NCBI RefSeq assembly: GCF_900156915.1
Contig: NZ_LT732535.1
Span: 1,327,823-1,391,822, forward strand
Source: Sediminibacillus massiliensis
Lineage (GTDB): Bacteria; Bacillota; Bacilli; Bacillales; Amphibacillaceae
Direction: 5' to 3'
Length of the DNA stretch: 64,000 nt
The notes beneath the pieces are model-generated. The model saw nothing but the letters and a program-made list of their open reading frames with translations. It was not told where the DNA came from and did no database searches. The position numbers were made by a program, and so were the translations under genes. Positions 54,774 through 63,860 of the stretch are shown in pieces. The first letter of the stretch is position 1. Every line of letters starts with the position of its first letter.

Positions 54774-55114
54774 TAGGCTGTCCCCTCCCTTTCAGAAGGT
54801 TCACCGGAAACTTTCTTCAACCCAATCACCCCAATTAGAAGCAAGCCGATCAACAGAACTTTTAACAGTTTGAAAGGCTCTCCAAATACGACAATTTCCA
54901 CTATTACGGTTCCCGCTGTCCCCAGACCTGCAAAAATAGCATACACGGTTCCAATGGGAAGGTATTTCGCAGAAACGGGTAAGAGAATAAAAGTCGTGAT
55001 AATGGCCAGTATGGTCAAACTCCATTCTAACAGGTTCCCGGCATGTTTCAGACCTGCCACCCAACACACTTCAAAAAGGGAGGCGAGTAACACATACATC
55101 CAATATTTATTCAT
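54773..55114 (-). CDS. SMR-family multidrug efflux subunit (YvdS-like)
   Basis: 113 aa, four membrane helices; SMR Glu in LLASLFEVCWVAGLKHAG and signature GTVYAIFAGLGTAGTV. The start overlaps the TetR gene by four bases and follows AAAAGGAG. Second half of the heterodimer. The hydrophilic C-terminal tail (SGEPSEREG) is typical of the longer partner. Confidence 0.91.
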   Translation of the reverse strand: MNKYWMYVLLASLFEVCWVAGLKHAGNLLEWSLTILAIITTFILLPVSAKYLPIGTVYAIFAGLGTAGTVIVEIVVFGEPFKLLKVLLIGLLLIGVIGLKKVSGEPSEREGTA

Positions 55115-55707
55115 CTTTCTTTCTCCTTTTCAATCGATGTGATTCCTTGCCAATAAATGGGGAACGAGGCGTTCACACGTTCAAAGTATTTATTTTTACC
55201 TGTAAACAGCAGCTCGATTACCACACCATCAATCAAGGTGATATAAGCCAGAGATGCGTTGTGAATATCGACGCCGTTTAATTCTCCACTTTCTTGGTGG
55301 TTTTGCATCAGCTTCTTTAAAAGACGCTGCATGCCCTCAATGAAAGCATTCACTATTTTGGCCACTTCGAACTTCAGGTTCCACGGTGGAAAAAAACACA
55401 TTCTTAATAAAAATTTCACCGTATTGGACTGATTGAATCCCTCTTCAATAAAGTCAAAAAAACCCTTAAGTTTAGCTTTCATGGATTTATGCTTGGAAGT
55501 TTGGAAATACACAAGTATCCTTCTTCTTTCCACATCGAATACATATCGGACAACGGTCAAAAACAAATCGTCCTTCCCCTTGTAATGAGAATAAATGGTC
55601 GGTTTCTTAATCCCTGCCTCTTTGGCAATTTCACTTAAGGAAGCACCCTCATACCCATAATTAGCAAAATGCGAAAGAGCAACATCCCGTATTTTGACAG
55701 CACTCAT
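55111..55707 (-). CDS. TetR-family regulator (YvdT-like)
   Basis: 198 aa. N-terminal HTH (IRDVALSHFANYGYEGASLSEIAKEAGIKKPTIYSHYKGKDDLF) and a helical C-terminal ligand domain. First gene of the SMR operon and likely its repressor through the operator just upstream. Starts after AGGTGAAATT. Confidence 0.93.
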   Translation of the reverse strand: MSAVKIRDVALSHFANYGYEGASLSEIAKEAGIKKPTIYSHYKGKDDLFLTVVRYVFDVERRRILVYFQTSKHKSMKAKLKGFFDFIEEGFNQSNTVKFLLRMCFFPPWNLKFEVAKIVNAFIEGMQRLLKKLMQNHQESGELNGVDIHNASLAYITLIDGVVIELLFTGKNKYFERVNASFPIYWQGITSIEKEKER

Positions 55708-55715
55708 AATTTCAC

Positions 55716-55738
55716 CTACCTACCGTTCGGTTGGGTAG
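55716..55738. promoter_or_regulatory. TetR operator candidate
   Basis: CTACC-TACCG-TT-CGGTTG-GGTAG, an inverted repeat with the ACCG/CGGT core typical of TetR sites, 9 bp upstream of the TetR start. Confidence 0.6.
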
Positions 55739-55785
55739 ATTTTCTCACCTTTATTATTGTTTGTCAAATTTACCAGCATCAAAAA

Positions 55786-55810
55786 AAAGAACTTGAAAAT
55801 CAAGTTCTTT
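55786..55810 (-). terminator. Terminator after racemase gene
   Basis: AAAGAACTTGA-AAA-TCAAGTTCTTT, then T5 more on the minus strand. About 85 bp past the racemase stop. Confidence 0.85.
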
Positions 55811-55896
55811 AAATAAGTTCTATTTTCTGTTTCAACTGTAATCGCTTTTAAAAACCCTATAAACGCTATCCAATGAATTTTCTTTAAGCAAACATT

Positions 55897-56586
55897 TTAT
55901 TCCAACGCCATATTCACTGCTTCAATCGCATGAATAGCTGCCGTATCGAACAATGGAACTGCTGATTCTTCCTGCTTAACTAATAATCCTATTTCCGTGC
56001 ATCCGAGGATGATTCCATCAGCTCCATTGCCAACTAGATGTTCGATGACTTTTTTATAATAATCTTTTGAAGACTGGTTAATATGTCCCTTACATAACTC
56101 ATCAAAAATAATGCTGTTCACTTTATTCCATTCTTCTTTATTCGGTACCACGACTTTGATTCCATGGGATTCTATCTTGGATCTGTAATAATCTTGTTCC
56201 ATCGTATATTTTGTCCCCAGTAGTCCAACAGTGTTTACCTTAAACTTTTTAACTTCATCTGCTGTTGCATCAGCAATATGCAAAATAGGTATGTTCACCT
56301 TTTCTTCAATATACTCAACTACTTTGTGCATCGTATTCGTGCAAAGAACAATAAAATCCGCGCCTGCTTTTTGTAAAGAAGATGCTATTTCTCCTAATCT
56401 TTCCCCGGCACTTTTCCAATCCCCTTCAGCCTGCCAGCGCTCAATCTCGGCAAAATCGACACTATATAACAAACATTTGGCGGAATGTAACCCACCTAAT
56501 CTTCGTTTTACTTCTTCATTAATAATCCGATAATACTCTAAAGAAGACTCCCAACTCATTCCTCCTATAAGTCCAATCGTTTTCAC
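55897..56586 (-). CDS. Aspartate/glutamate racemase family protein
   Basis: About 229 aa, the size of YgeA/RacX. Begins KTIGLIGGMSWESSLEYYRIIN; the two catalytic Cys are in VLCTNTMHK (about residue 84) and ILGCTEIGLL (about 196). Racemises an amino acid, probably broad specificity, without cofactor. GTG 56586 lies six bases after GGGGGG; ATG 56592 is next to the site, and the longer frame to 56628 overlaps the decayed hydrolase gene. Confidence 0.88.
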   Translation of the reverse strand: MKTIGLIGGMSWESSLEYYRIINEEVKRRLGGLHSAKCLLYSVDFAEIERWQAEGDWKSAGERLGEIASSLQKAGADFIVLCTNTMHKVVEYIEEKVNIPILHIADATADEVKKFKVNTVGLLGTKYTMEQDYYRSKIESHGIKVVVPNKEEWNKVNSIIFDELCKGHINQSSKDYYKKVIEHLVGNGADGIILGCTEIGLLVKQEESAVPLFDTAAIHAIEAVNMALE

Positions 56587-56624
56587 AAACATCCCCCCCG
56601 AATTTGCAAATACCCATCCCTGCA

Positions 56625-57645
56625 TCACCTTAAATTATCACGTAACCAATCATAAGACTTCCTGCCGCTTACTTCATGTTTCCCTGGAAAAATATCACAA
56701 GCAAGCCATGCCTTTCCCGTCCCAGTCCTGATAAATTTTTTTCAAGCGGGATAGTGCTGTTCGTACATGTTCCACTGGAAAAATCGGATCCTCTTCACCA
56801 GCTTCAACAAATAAAGGCCTTGGCGCAATAAGTCCGATAATGTCGGGAAGTTCGGCATATCTCAAGATGCCGGGTAAATAGTTATCGATACAGTGATGCA
56901 TGGCCATAATGCTTCCTTTGAACGTATTGGTAAAACCGCTCAGAACCGTTGCTTTGACTCTTTCATCAAGGGCTGCTGTAAAGGCGGCGACCATGCCCCC
57001 CTCCTGAAAAACCCATGATTCCTGTACTGTCTTTTTGCGCATCTGAATATGTATCGATTAAATCAAGAACTCTCATAGTTTCAAATATTCGTAGTCCAGC
57101 CAAAGTGCGTCCGCTCATTAATAATTGAACGGCCATTAATTCGCACGAACAGGGCATGTCATTCTGTTTGTCACGGGACAGCATCCTGTCCCCGAACCCG
57201 ATTAATTCCGGGGCAATTACCTTCACCCCCGTTCCACGAGTTGAACGCCAAAATGCTGGTGGCCTCCGGTTGTCCCGTGGTCTTCCAGGTCATGTTCTGT
57301 CAAACCTACGATTGCCCGGCTGCCATATCCATGTCCATGTAAAGCCAGAACTGCCGGGTGTGTGTCTTGCTCGTCTTTTGGCGTTAATACATAAACAGGG
57401 ACCCACAAATCTTCCGCCGTCTGGAATGCTATCCTTTCACGCACAAAACTGTCCAATTCTTGTCGTTGCAACAGGATTGGCTGAACGTTTTTCACTTCTC
57501 CGCCAACCTCGGGGAAATCACCAAGAGATTCAGAAAGCCCCTGTCGAATATATTTTTTCGCTTCCGGGTTATCAACAAAACGTTTTTGATCTGCTACCGT
57601 TTTCCGATAAAGTGATTCAAAAAAAAATTCTTGGTTAAAATCCAT
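56625..57645 (-). pseudogene. Alpha/beta hydrolase broken by three frameshifts
   Basis: Read across frames this is one hydrolase of about 335 residues. Frame one (57645 to about 57226) ends after HQHFGVQLVERG; homology continues in a second frame with KVIAPELIGFGDR to GIMGFSGGG (nucleophile Ser); a third frame starts with GGMVAAFTAALDERV and runs to IYQDWDGK; a fourth gives CDIFPGKHEVSGRKSYDWL and stops at 56625. The breaks fall at runs of G: five (57226-57230), six (near 57000) and three (near 56718). With one base added or removed at each, the catalytic Ser, Asp (EEDPIFP) and His (KHEVSG) line up. Probably inactive, unless these are sequencing errors. Starts after GGGGATCAAGG. Confidence 0.85.
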
Positions 57646-57807
57646 CCTTGATCCCCTTTTTGTTCCATTTTCGGATCATCAAACTCTCCTCGATTAGAAG
57701 TCGTGACTTAATGCTGCTTAGCCTTATTTTACCCTCTCAGCTAGATTTGTCATCCATTAATCTTTATAAATGAAGGCTGATGCCCCGATTGAAACTAAAT
57801 CCGAAAA

Positions 57808-57841
57808 AAACTACCGATTTCGGGAAGAAAATAGGTAGTTT
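57808..57841 (-). terminator. Terminator after radical SAM gene
   Basis: AAACTACC...GGTAGTTT hairpin directly after the stop codon, with a T7 run on the minus strand. Confidence 0.8.
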
Positions 57842-57842
57842 A

Positions 57843-58676
57843 TTATTGCGGAAAGGCTTCTTTCTTCGACACTCTCACCATTTCACCGGGAAAGAATTTA
57901 TTAAAATATTTTTTTACTTTTATATGCAAATTATGCTGATACCATTTTTCTAAACCATTTTCTTGAAAAAGCGCCGGCATTCCTAGTCTTTCTGATCGTT
58001 TCCCCATTGCTCCGTCTCCAATACTCAAAGTGTCTATCCAGATGTGATCGACTATGCCTGCCAATGTTTTTGGAAAATCAGGGGTAAATGGTAAAACGGG
58101 AGAAATGGAGGCTTGGGTCGTTATCCCCGCATCATGTACTTCCTTCAAAGCTTTTAATCGTAATTTGATTCCGGGAGCATAGGGAGCAAACACTCTCTTG
58201 ATATCTTCCCTATCTGTTTCGATTGTCACAGATACTATGACCTTGCATTTCTCTTTTAATTTGAGCAGCAAGTCGATATCCCTTGTAATGAGCGGTCCGC
58301 GTGTTTGTACTTGGAGAAAATCAGGAGGATTGATAATCATTTCCTCCAGCAGTTCTCTCGTTATTTCCGCTTTACGTTCAATTGGTTGATAGGGATCTGT
58401 GGCAGAAGACATGAAGATGTTCACCGACTTGGCTTTCTTCCGAAGTTTCTCTATTTCTTTACGGTAACTTTCAGCGGCATTTTTCTTAATAGTTACCCAT
58501 TCTCCCCAAGGAATCTCTTTGAATCTTTGAATGGGCATTTCTCTCACATAACAATATCGGCAGGAAAAGCCACAACCACTATATGGATTCAAGGAATGGG
58601 TAAAACCAACATCCAGATATCCCTTTGCTTCTGTCAATATATTCCTTGCAATTGTTTCTTGTATGGAAATCTCCAT
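57843..58676 (-). CDS. Radical SAM protein of the SPL/Rv2578c-like group
   Basis: 277 aa. Iron-sulfur motif CGFSCRYCYVRE (CxxxCxxC) near residue 35, preceded by THSLNPYSG, and the SPL-like FMSSATDPYQPIE, a set shared with spore-photoproduct-lyase-related proteins of unknown role. ATG 58676 has GGGGGCGGG upstream; the longer frame to 58757 lacks a site. Not the true SplB, which is larger and has its own Cys motif. Confidence 0.85.
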   Translation of the reverse strand: MEISIQETIARNILTEAKGYLDVGFTHSLNPYSGCGFSCRYCYVREMPIQRFKEIPWGEWVTIKKNAAESYRKEIEKLRKKAKSVNIFMSSATDPYQPIERKAEITRELLEEMIINPPDFLQVQTRGPLITRDIDLLLKLKEKCKVIVSVTIETDREDIKRVFAPYAPGIKLRLKALKEVHDAGITTQASISPVLPFTPDFPKTLAGIVDHIWIDTLSIGDGAMGKRSERLGMPALFQENGLEKWYQHNLHIKVKKYFNKFFPGEMVRVSKKEAFPQ

Positions 58677-58781
58677 AACTAATCCCGCCCCCTTTCCATA
58701 TCTTTCCTGAACAGCCTTTCTGCTAAGCCATACCACTATATCTTGCAACCTAGTCAACAGTCAATGGCCAAGAAACCCAGT

Positions 58782-59354
58782 TTACAAGAAGTCTCTCCCG
58801 GTAACCCGCCTGACCGCCTTGTTAAAATCTTCCCATTCATCCGGAAATTGATTATCTCCGTGCTTTTTCAGGTTCTTTCCATCTCTAACAAGCTCCACTT
58901 CCCACTGGGTGCCATCCATTATACCTGGATTAGGATAATCAGCCCGCCAATCCAAAAGCTGTACTTTTTTCAAGTCATTCTTGAAATTTTGCATAGCATT
59001 TTCTTTTACCGTCTTCTTATCGGAATCGACCTTCTCTCCCTGCTCATAATGCTCCCAGGTCACTGTTCCTGAAGTGAACTCTATTTCTACATGGGAATGG
59101 CCACCGAAAAATCCCCCCACCGAAGCCTTTACCCCTTTTATCCTGGCATATGCCGCTTCAATGGCTTGTTCCTTATTCCACTCTTGTTCGCATTCCACAC
59201 AGTAATATTCCGGCCCGTTTTCCAAAATGCTGCATCCGCTAAGCTTTATTTGACCTTCCGCTCTTTGGAAGATCTCCGTATTCGGCATCCCGTAAATAAT
59301 TTTCTGGACATTTCCCGATCCACAATTCGGGCATTGTCTATAGTTAATGGCCAT
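58782..59354 (-). CDS. Hypothetical protein with zinc-ribbon Cys pairs
   Basis: 190 aa. CPNCGS near the N-terminus and CVECEQEW about 45 residues later could hold one zinc. The middle (ARIKGVKASVGGFFGGHSHVEIEF, then a beta-rich part with TWEHYEQGEK) is not recognised. ATG 59354 is preceded by GGGGAAACAA. Single gene. Confidence 0.7.
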   Translation of the reverse strand: MAINYRQCPNCGSGNVQKIIYGMPNTEIFQRAEGQIKLSGCSILENGPEYYCVECEQEWNKEQAIEAAYARIKGVKASVGGFFGGHSHVEIEFTSGTVTWEHYEQGEKVDSDKKTVKENAMQNFKNDLKKVQLLDWRADYPNPGIMDGTQWEVELVRDGKNLKKHGDNQFPDEWEDFNKAVRRVTGRDFL

Positions 59355-59429
59355 TTGTTTCCCCGCTTCCCGGAATAATCTCTTTCTACTATTATACAAA
59401 AAAATACCGAATACATTTAATCTAGTACC

Positions 59430-59942
59430 CTACTCTCCTGGAGTCCACCTCTTCCTGCTGTCTTCCGGATAATCCACCCCATCCGGATAGCTGATCAACT
59501 CCAGCAACATACCCCAGGGCGCCTGTCCATAAACCGTAACATTTCTTGGACCAGATTCAACTCCGGGCAATGGGAAAGGTTCGGACAACAAACATCCTCC
59601 CGCTGTCTGGAATTTTTCCGTGGCAGAACCTATGTCATCCACATACAACGCAAGATGGGTCAATCCGTACCCAGGCAGCTGGACCGGTTCTGTCTGTTCA
59701 GCCTTGCCGATTTGAAACAGTTCGATGTTGCTGCTATTTCCGAGGCGAAGCAGACGTATGTGGTAAATCTCCGCTCCCTCAGGCAAACCAAGGTGATGCT
59801 CAGCTTTCACCCCTTTTTGGGAAGACTGGTCCGGAGTCAGTACGTCATAACAGATCTCTGCCCCAAATGCTTTTTGAAAGAAATCTGTAGCTTGATCGAT
59901 GTCCGGTACCGTAATACCTGCATGCTCTATTCCTCGTGTCAT
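59430..59942 (-). CDS. VOC-family (glyoxalase-like) protein
   Basis: 170 aa, two betaalphabetabetabeta halves: GIEHAGITVPDIDQATDFFQKAFGAE and LTHLALYVDDIGSATEKF, metal ligands His/Glu plausible (IEHAGI, LTHLAL, MLLELISYP). ATG 59942 follows AGGAGGAGAAATT. A dioxygenase-, glyoxalase- or epimerase-like metal enzyme of unknown substrate. Confidence 0.85.
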   Translation of the reverse strand: MTRGIEHAGITVPDIDQATDFFQKAFGAEICYDVLTPDQSSQKGVKAEHHLGLPEGAEIYHIRLLRLGNSSNIELFQIGKAEQTEPVQLPGYGLTHLALYVDDIGSATEKFQTAGGCLLSEPFPLPGVESGPRNVTVYGQAPWGMLLELISYPDGVDYPEDSRKRWTPGE

Positions 59943-60129
59943 AATTTCTCCTCCTCTTATATCGTCTATAACACTCTTTCCGGATTCCTTCCTGTTTAAT
60001 CCTGTCACAGTTTATTAAGAGGAAAATGTTCCCTCAATAAAAACATCACTACATTCACTAATTATTTATTGTAAAACGATAAAAAATATATTAAACTCAA
60101 TATGACAATAAATAAGTGAGGTGCTTTTC

Positions 60130-60612
60130 ATGAAAAAAGGAACAACATTGTTTTTAAAATTAGCAGTTATTCTGATCGGCCTCCCCATTCTCGCTTTGTG
60201 CATATTCGTGGTACCTGAGATCGGGAACTTCGCAGCAGAATTATATCCGGATAATGCTTACCTGAAATATCTTGTTTACATCGATTTGTATGCTGCGGCC
60301 ATCCCCTTTTACTTTGCTCTATATCAAGCTTTTATTCTTTTAACTTATATCGACAAGAACAAAGCGTTCTCGGAAGCCTCAGTAAAAGCGTTGAAGACTA
60401 TAAAATATTGTGCCATAACCATCAGCGGCTTATTTGTCATCGGCATGCCACTCTTTTACCTTGTGGCGGAGAGGGATGACGCACCGGGTATCATCCTCAT
60501 TGGAATGGTCCTCATACTTGCATCAATGGTCATTGCGGTCTTTGCCGCTGTTCTACAGAAACTTCTGGAAGATGCAATCGAAATAAAATCAGAAAATGAC
60601 TTAACGGTCTGA
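60130..60612 (+). CDS. DUF2975 membrane protein
   Basis: 160 aa, four membrane helices (LFLKLAVILIGLPILALCIFVV; YIDLYAAAIPFYFALYQAFIL). ATG 60130 follows GAGGTGCTTTTC. It overlaps nothing but is ten bp before the XRE gene; DUF2975-XRE pairs are common (B. subtilis YozG-like set). Function unknown. Confidence 0.85.
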   Translation: MKKGTTLFLKLAVILIGLPILALCIFVVPEIGNFAAELYPDNAYLKYLVYIDLYAAAIPFYFALYQAFILLTYIDKNKAFSEASVKALKTIKYCAITISGLFVIGMPLFYLVAERDDAPGIILIGMVLILASMVIAVFAAVLQKLLEDAIEIKSENDLTV

Positions 60613-60622
60613 GGTGATAACT

Positions 60623-60841
60623 ATGCCCATAATAATCAATATTGATGTGATGCTGGCAAAAAGGAAAATGAGCGTGACAGAACTTTCGGAAAGGGTCGGA
60701 ATAACGATGGCCAACCTTTCCATATTGAAAAATGGAAAAGCTAAGGCAATCCGGATATCTACATTAGAGGCAATATGTAAAGCGTTAGACTGCCAGCCCG
60801 GTGATATTCTGGAATACCGAAGTGATGAAGACACGCAATAA
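60623..60841 (+). CDS. XRE-family small helix-turn-helix regulator (YozG-like)
   Basis: 72 aa, a single Cro/C1-type HTH (MLAKRKMSVTELSERVGITMANLSILKNGKAKAIRISTLEAICKALDCQPGDIL). ATG 60623 is six bases after GAGGTGAT. Likely regulates its own operon with DUF2975. Confidence 0.9.
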   Translation: MPIIINIDVMLAKRKMSVTELSERVGITMANLSILKNGKAKAIRISTLEAICKALDCQPGDILEYRSDEDTQ

Positions 60842-60868
60842 GCGAAATAATCTTGGGAGGCACCAATC

Positions 60869-61696
60869 ATGAGAGCCATAAAACAACTCATTCATTTTGG
60901 TTGGGAGCAGGCTCTGTCGTGTTTGTTCCCTGTCGTCATTTTTGCCTCTTTAGCTGTTACGCAAATCATTCCGCTCCCCTTCCTTCCACGATATGACTGG
61001 CTGCTCCTTATCTGCCTGCTGATGCAGTGGGTTATGCTGCAATCTGGACTGGAAACCAGGGATGAATTGAAGGTGATCACCTTGTTCCACCTTATCGGTC
61101 TTGCTCTGGAACTTTTCAAGGTGCATATGGGCTCCTGGGCTTATCCGGAAGCAGGATATTCAAAAATTCTCGGGGTGCCATTGTATAGTGGCTTCATGTA
61201 TGCAAGTGTAGCGAGTTATCTCTGCCAGGCATGGAGAAGGTTGAAAGTTGACCTCATCAACTGGCCGCCGTTTTGGCTGGTTGTGCCTCTGGCAGCTGCT
61301 ATCTATTTGAACTTTTTCACGCATCATTATTGGATGGATGTCCGTTGGATTTTATCGGTACTTGTCATACTCGTCTTTTGGCGTTCATGGGTGGTATATG
61401 AGGTCAATCAATCCCGTTACCGCATGCCTCTGGCACTCTCTTTCGTCTTGATCGGTTTTTTCATTTGGATAGCCGAAAATATCGCGACATTTTTGGGAGC
61501 ATGGGAATATCCGAACCAATCCGATGCCTGGAGTCTCGTACACTTGGGAAAAGTGAGTTCATGGCTGCTACTGGTAATTGTCAGTTTCCTTATAGTGGCG
61601 ACATTAAAGAGGGTTAAGCAGGGAAGCTATATGAAGAGAGATTCAAATACAGTTACTGGACTATCTGAGGATGGCAATAAATACAGTCAAATCTAG
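60869..61696 (+). CDS. DUF817 family membrane protein
   Basis: 275 aa, about eight helices, matching DUF817 (HFGWEQALSCLFPVVIFASLA at the start; HLIGLALELFKVHMGSWAYPE; MDVRWILSVLVILVF; GAWEYPNQSDAW). Function unknown. ATG 60869 follows GGGAGGCACCAATC. Third gene after DUF2975 and XRE. Confidence 0.88.
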   Translation: MRAIKQLIHFGWEQALSCLFPVVIFASLAVTQIIPLPFLPRYDWLLLICLLMQWVMLQSGLETRDELKVITLFHLIGLALELFKVHMGSWAYPEAGYSKILGVPLYSGFMYASVASYLCQAWRRLKVDLINWPPFWLVVPLAAAIYLNFFTHHYWMDVRWILSVLVILVFWRSWVVYEVNQSRYRMPLALSFVLIGFFIWIAENIATFLGAWEYPNQSDAWSLVHLGKVSSWLLLVIVSFLIVATLKRVKQGSYMKRDSNTVTGLSEDGNKYSQI

Positions 61697-61741
61697 ATCT
61701 GTACATGGCAGTGTTACAGTGTATCATACAAACAATAATAA

Positions 61742-61782
61742 AAAATACTCCCCTTTCAGACAATCTGAAGGAGAGTATTTTT
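61742..61782. terminator. Bidirectional terminator
   Basis: AAAATACTCCCCTTTCAGA-CAA-TCTGAAGGAGAGTATTTT with one mismatch; T-tracts both sides, between convergent genes. Confidence 0.9.
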
Positions 61783-61793
61783 TAATTATTCTT

Positions 61794-62708
61794 TTATTCT
61801 GCCGGTTCAAGATCTTCAATGGATTCGATATCCATGTAAGTCGGTACAACTAATCCGATCTTGGCACCTTTTAGGTTTTCTCCTAAATCCACAAAGTCTT
61901 CTTCATACTTTTTATAGAAATCACCATGGGTTGCCGGCATCCATGGAGCAAGGGAAGCGTCGGCATCCCCAGAGGCAATCGCTTCAAACACGACGGATGG
62001 ATCAACCGGTGTAAGCTTAACGTCGTACCCTTGTTCTTCCAATACAATTTTGGCCACATTGGCTGAAGCACGTTCTGTATCCCAAGGTGTCAGAGCTAAT
62101 TCAATTGATTCTCCCTCTACGGAGGCTACTCCTTCCGTCCACTCTGCAATTGTGTCCTCATTCTCATCCACCCACTGTTGGGCGGCCTCTTCAAATTCCA
62201 TTTCCTGTGCAGAAAGCATAACCGATTCCATGTCAGATGATTCCCACTGGAACCTGTCAAGAATTGTATAAGCCTCAGGCATTTCTTCTTCTAAACCTTT
62301 TCTTGCAATGGTTTTAATGGATTCTTCGCCACCATAAACGCCTTTTGGATCTTCTAAGTATTTCAAGTCCCATTGAGCAAACATGTAGTGGGGAGACCAC
62401 CCAGTAACGACTATCGGTTCTTCATTGTCAATCGCATCACCCAACGCTGTCAACATAGCAGCCGTAGATGATTTTTCGTGTTCCCAACCTTCAAGGTTTT
62501 CATATTCCGTTACTGCATTATCAGTTGCCTGGGCAATTCCGGCACCAGGCTCAATACCTGTGATGGTGTATTCTGTGGCTTCACCGATACTTGCAGCCGA
62601 TTCGCCATCTCCACTGTCATCACCCTCATCTTGACCACAGCCAGCTGCTACGAGGGCTAAAGATAATCCAGCAGCAGCTCCTAATCTTTTCCACTTGAAA
62701 TTAAACAT
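61794..62708 (-). CDS. Glycine betaine/choline-type ABC binding lipoprotein (OpuAC-like), orphan copy 2
   Basis: 304 aa, about the same length as the copy at 20028 and very similar along its whole length (MFNF-WKRLG start, lipobox AAGC with Cys 24, ITGIEPGAG, WSPHYMFA, LTPWDTE, LAPWMPATHG, ending IESIEDLEPAE). The three cage Trp are kept. ATG 62708 follows AAGGAGTGTCCAAAGAT. Like copy 1 it has no permease or ATPase next to it. The acidic linker after the Cys (DEGDDSGDGES) fits a salt-tolerant lifestyle. Confidence 0.9.
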   Translation of the reverse strand: MFNFKWKRLGAAAGLSLALVAAGCGQDEGDDSGDGESAASIGEATEYTITGIEPGAGIAQATDNAVTEYENLEGWEHEKSSTAAMLTALGDAIDNEEPIVVTGWSPHYMFAQWDLKYLEDPKGVYGGEESIKTIARKGLEEEMPEAYTILDRFQWESSDMESVMLSAQEMEFEEAAQQWVDENEDTIAEWTEGVASVEGESIELALTPWDTERASANVAKIVLEEQGYDVKLTPVDPSVVFEAIASGDADASLAPWMPATHGDFYKKYEEDFVDLGENLKGAKIGLVVPTYMDIESIEDLEPAE

Positions 62709-63057
62709 ATCTTTGGACACTCCTTCAAATTCACTATTGCTATTCTATTTTTTTATTTGTTCCGTTTCCTATTCCGTCAAAGGCCTGTTCGCGACTTCCT
62801 TTATTACTATATCTTTTTTTGCGCATAAAGTTCAAACACTAAATTCAGACGATTTTAAGTAAATAGTACGAACAGTTTAAACTGTATAAAATATTTACGG
62901 AACTTTTTATTCATATCCTTTCTTTTTCATCAATTTTCGTCACTATTTGCTATTTGATTTTTCCATACGTAAATGAAGACTTCCACTTAATGAGGATGGT
63001 TTGAATTCAATCCGTGGATAGTATTTTGCCGCTAAACAAGAACTTAGACGTAAAAAA
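62709..63057. other. Upstream region of OpuAC-like copy 2
   Basis: About 350 AT-rich bases with no ORF. Holds the promoter of the binding-protein gene; no operator was recognised. Confidence 0.45.
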
Positions 63058-63086
63058 GCGGTAATAGAAATTAATTCTACTACCGC
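63058..63086 (-). terminator. Terminator after SDR gene
   Basis: GCGGTAATAGAA...TTCTACTACCGC, then T6 on the minus strand, 28 bp past the stop. Confidence 0.85.
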
Positions 63087-63113
63087 CGATCTATGGCTAT
63101 TCATCATTATTAT

Positions 63114-63860
63114 TTACTCATCGGGTGTCCCCAACGTCATCCCGCCATCAACGACCATTTCCATGCCTGTACAATAAGAGCTTTCGTCAGAGGAAAGAAA
63201 TGCTATAGCTTTGGCAATTTCGATCGGCTGCCCAATACGCCCTAGTGGTACGGAATCGTAATAAGCAGGAACACCCTCATTCTGGGTTGCCATCTCTGTT
63301 TCGATTCCACCAGGATGGACTATATTCACCCGGATTCCTTTCGGGCCTAGTTCAATAGCTGCAGCCTTTGACATAGCAACCACCGCAGCTTTTGTCGCTG
63401 CATAAGCAGAAGACCTGCTAATTGGAGCAAAAGCAGATATCGAGACATTATTCACAATAGATCCTTTTTGTTGCTTTTCCATATGTGGAATCACTGCCTG
63501 CATCCCCATAAATACTCCTAGTTGATTAACTTGAATCAAATGCTGATAATCATCGAGCGTTATTTCTGTGAACTTTTCTCGTTTTAAACTCCCAGCATTA
63601 TTCACTAAAACATCAATCTTATTGAACTTATTAACCACTTTGTCGACTGCTGACTTCCACTCCGATTCACTTGTGACATCCAGCTGAACTGGAATTGCTT
63701 GCTCTTCACCAATCGTTTTCGCTACTTCTTCAGCCGAGGTGTAACTCCTGGCCCCTACTCCTATCTTAGCCCCTAATGCAGCAAGATGCTGTGCAATAGC
63801 CTTTCCTTGCCCGCGGTTGGCACCAGTAACTAAGACGACTTGTTCTTTTAAATCTGGCAT
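63114..63860 (-). CDS. Short-chain dehydrogenase/reductase (SDR)
   Basis: 248 aa classical SDR. Cofactor motif VTGANRGQGKAIA, NNAG, catalytic Ser in NNVSISAFAPI and Tyr-Lys in SSAYAATKAAV, C-terminal CTGMEMVVDGGM. ATG 63860 follows AAGGAGCAATATA; upstream frame (to 63950) lacks a site. Could be a sugar or acyl dehydrogenase; a xylose dehydrogenase role for the xylonate module would need testing. The last 140 bp of the window hold no gene. Confidence 0.92.
   Translation of the reverse strand: MPDLKEQVVLVTGANRGQGKAIAQHLAALGAKIGVGARSYTSAEEVAKTIGEEQAIPVQLDVTSESEWKSAVDKVVNKFNKIDVLVNNAGSLKREKFTEITLDDYQHLIQVNQLGVFMGMQAVIPHMEKQQKGSIVNNVSISAFAPISRSSAYAATKAAVVAMSKAAAIELGPKGIRVNIVHPGGIETEMATQNEGVPAYYDSVPLGRIGQPIEIAKAIAFLSSDESSYCTGMEMVVDGGMTLGTPDE

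Noticed and set aside
55838-55855. TGTAATCGCTTTTA, cre-like
   Set aside because: It lies downstream of the racemase gene, far from any promoter, so it is likely chance.
58305-58682. 125-codon plus-strand ORF
   Set aside because: Antisense to the radical SAM gene whose CxxxCxxC motif fixes the true frame.
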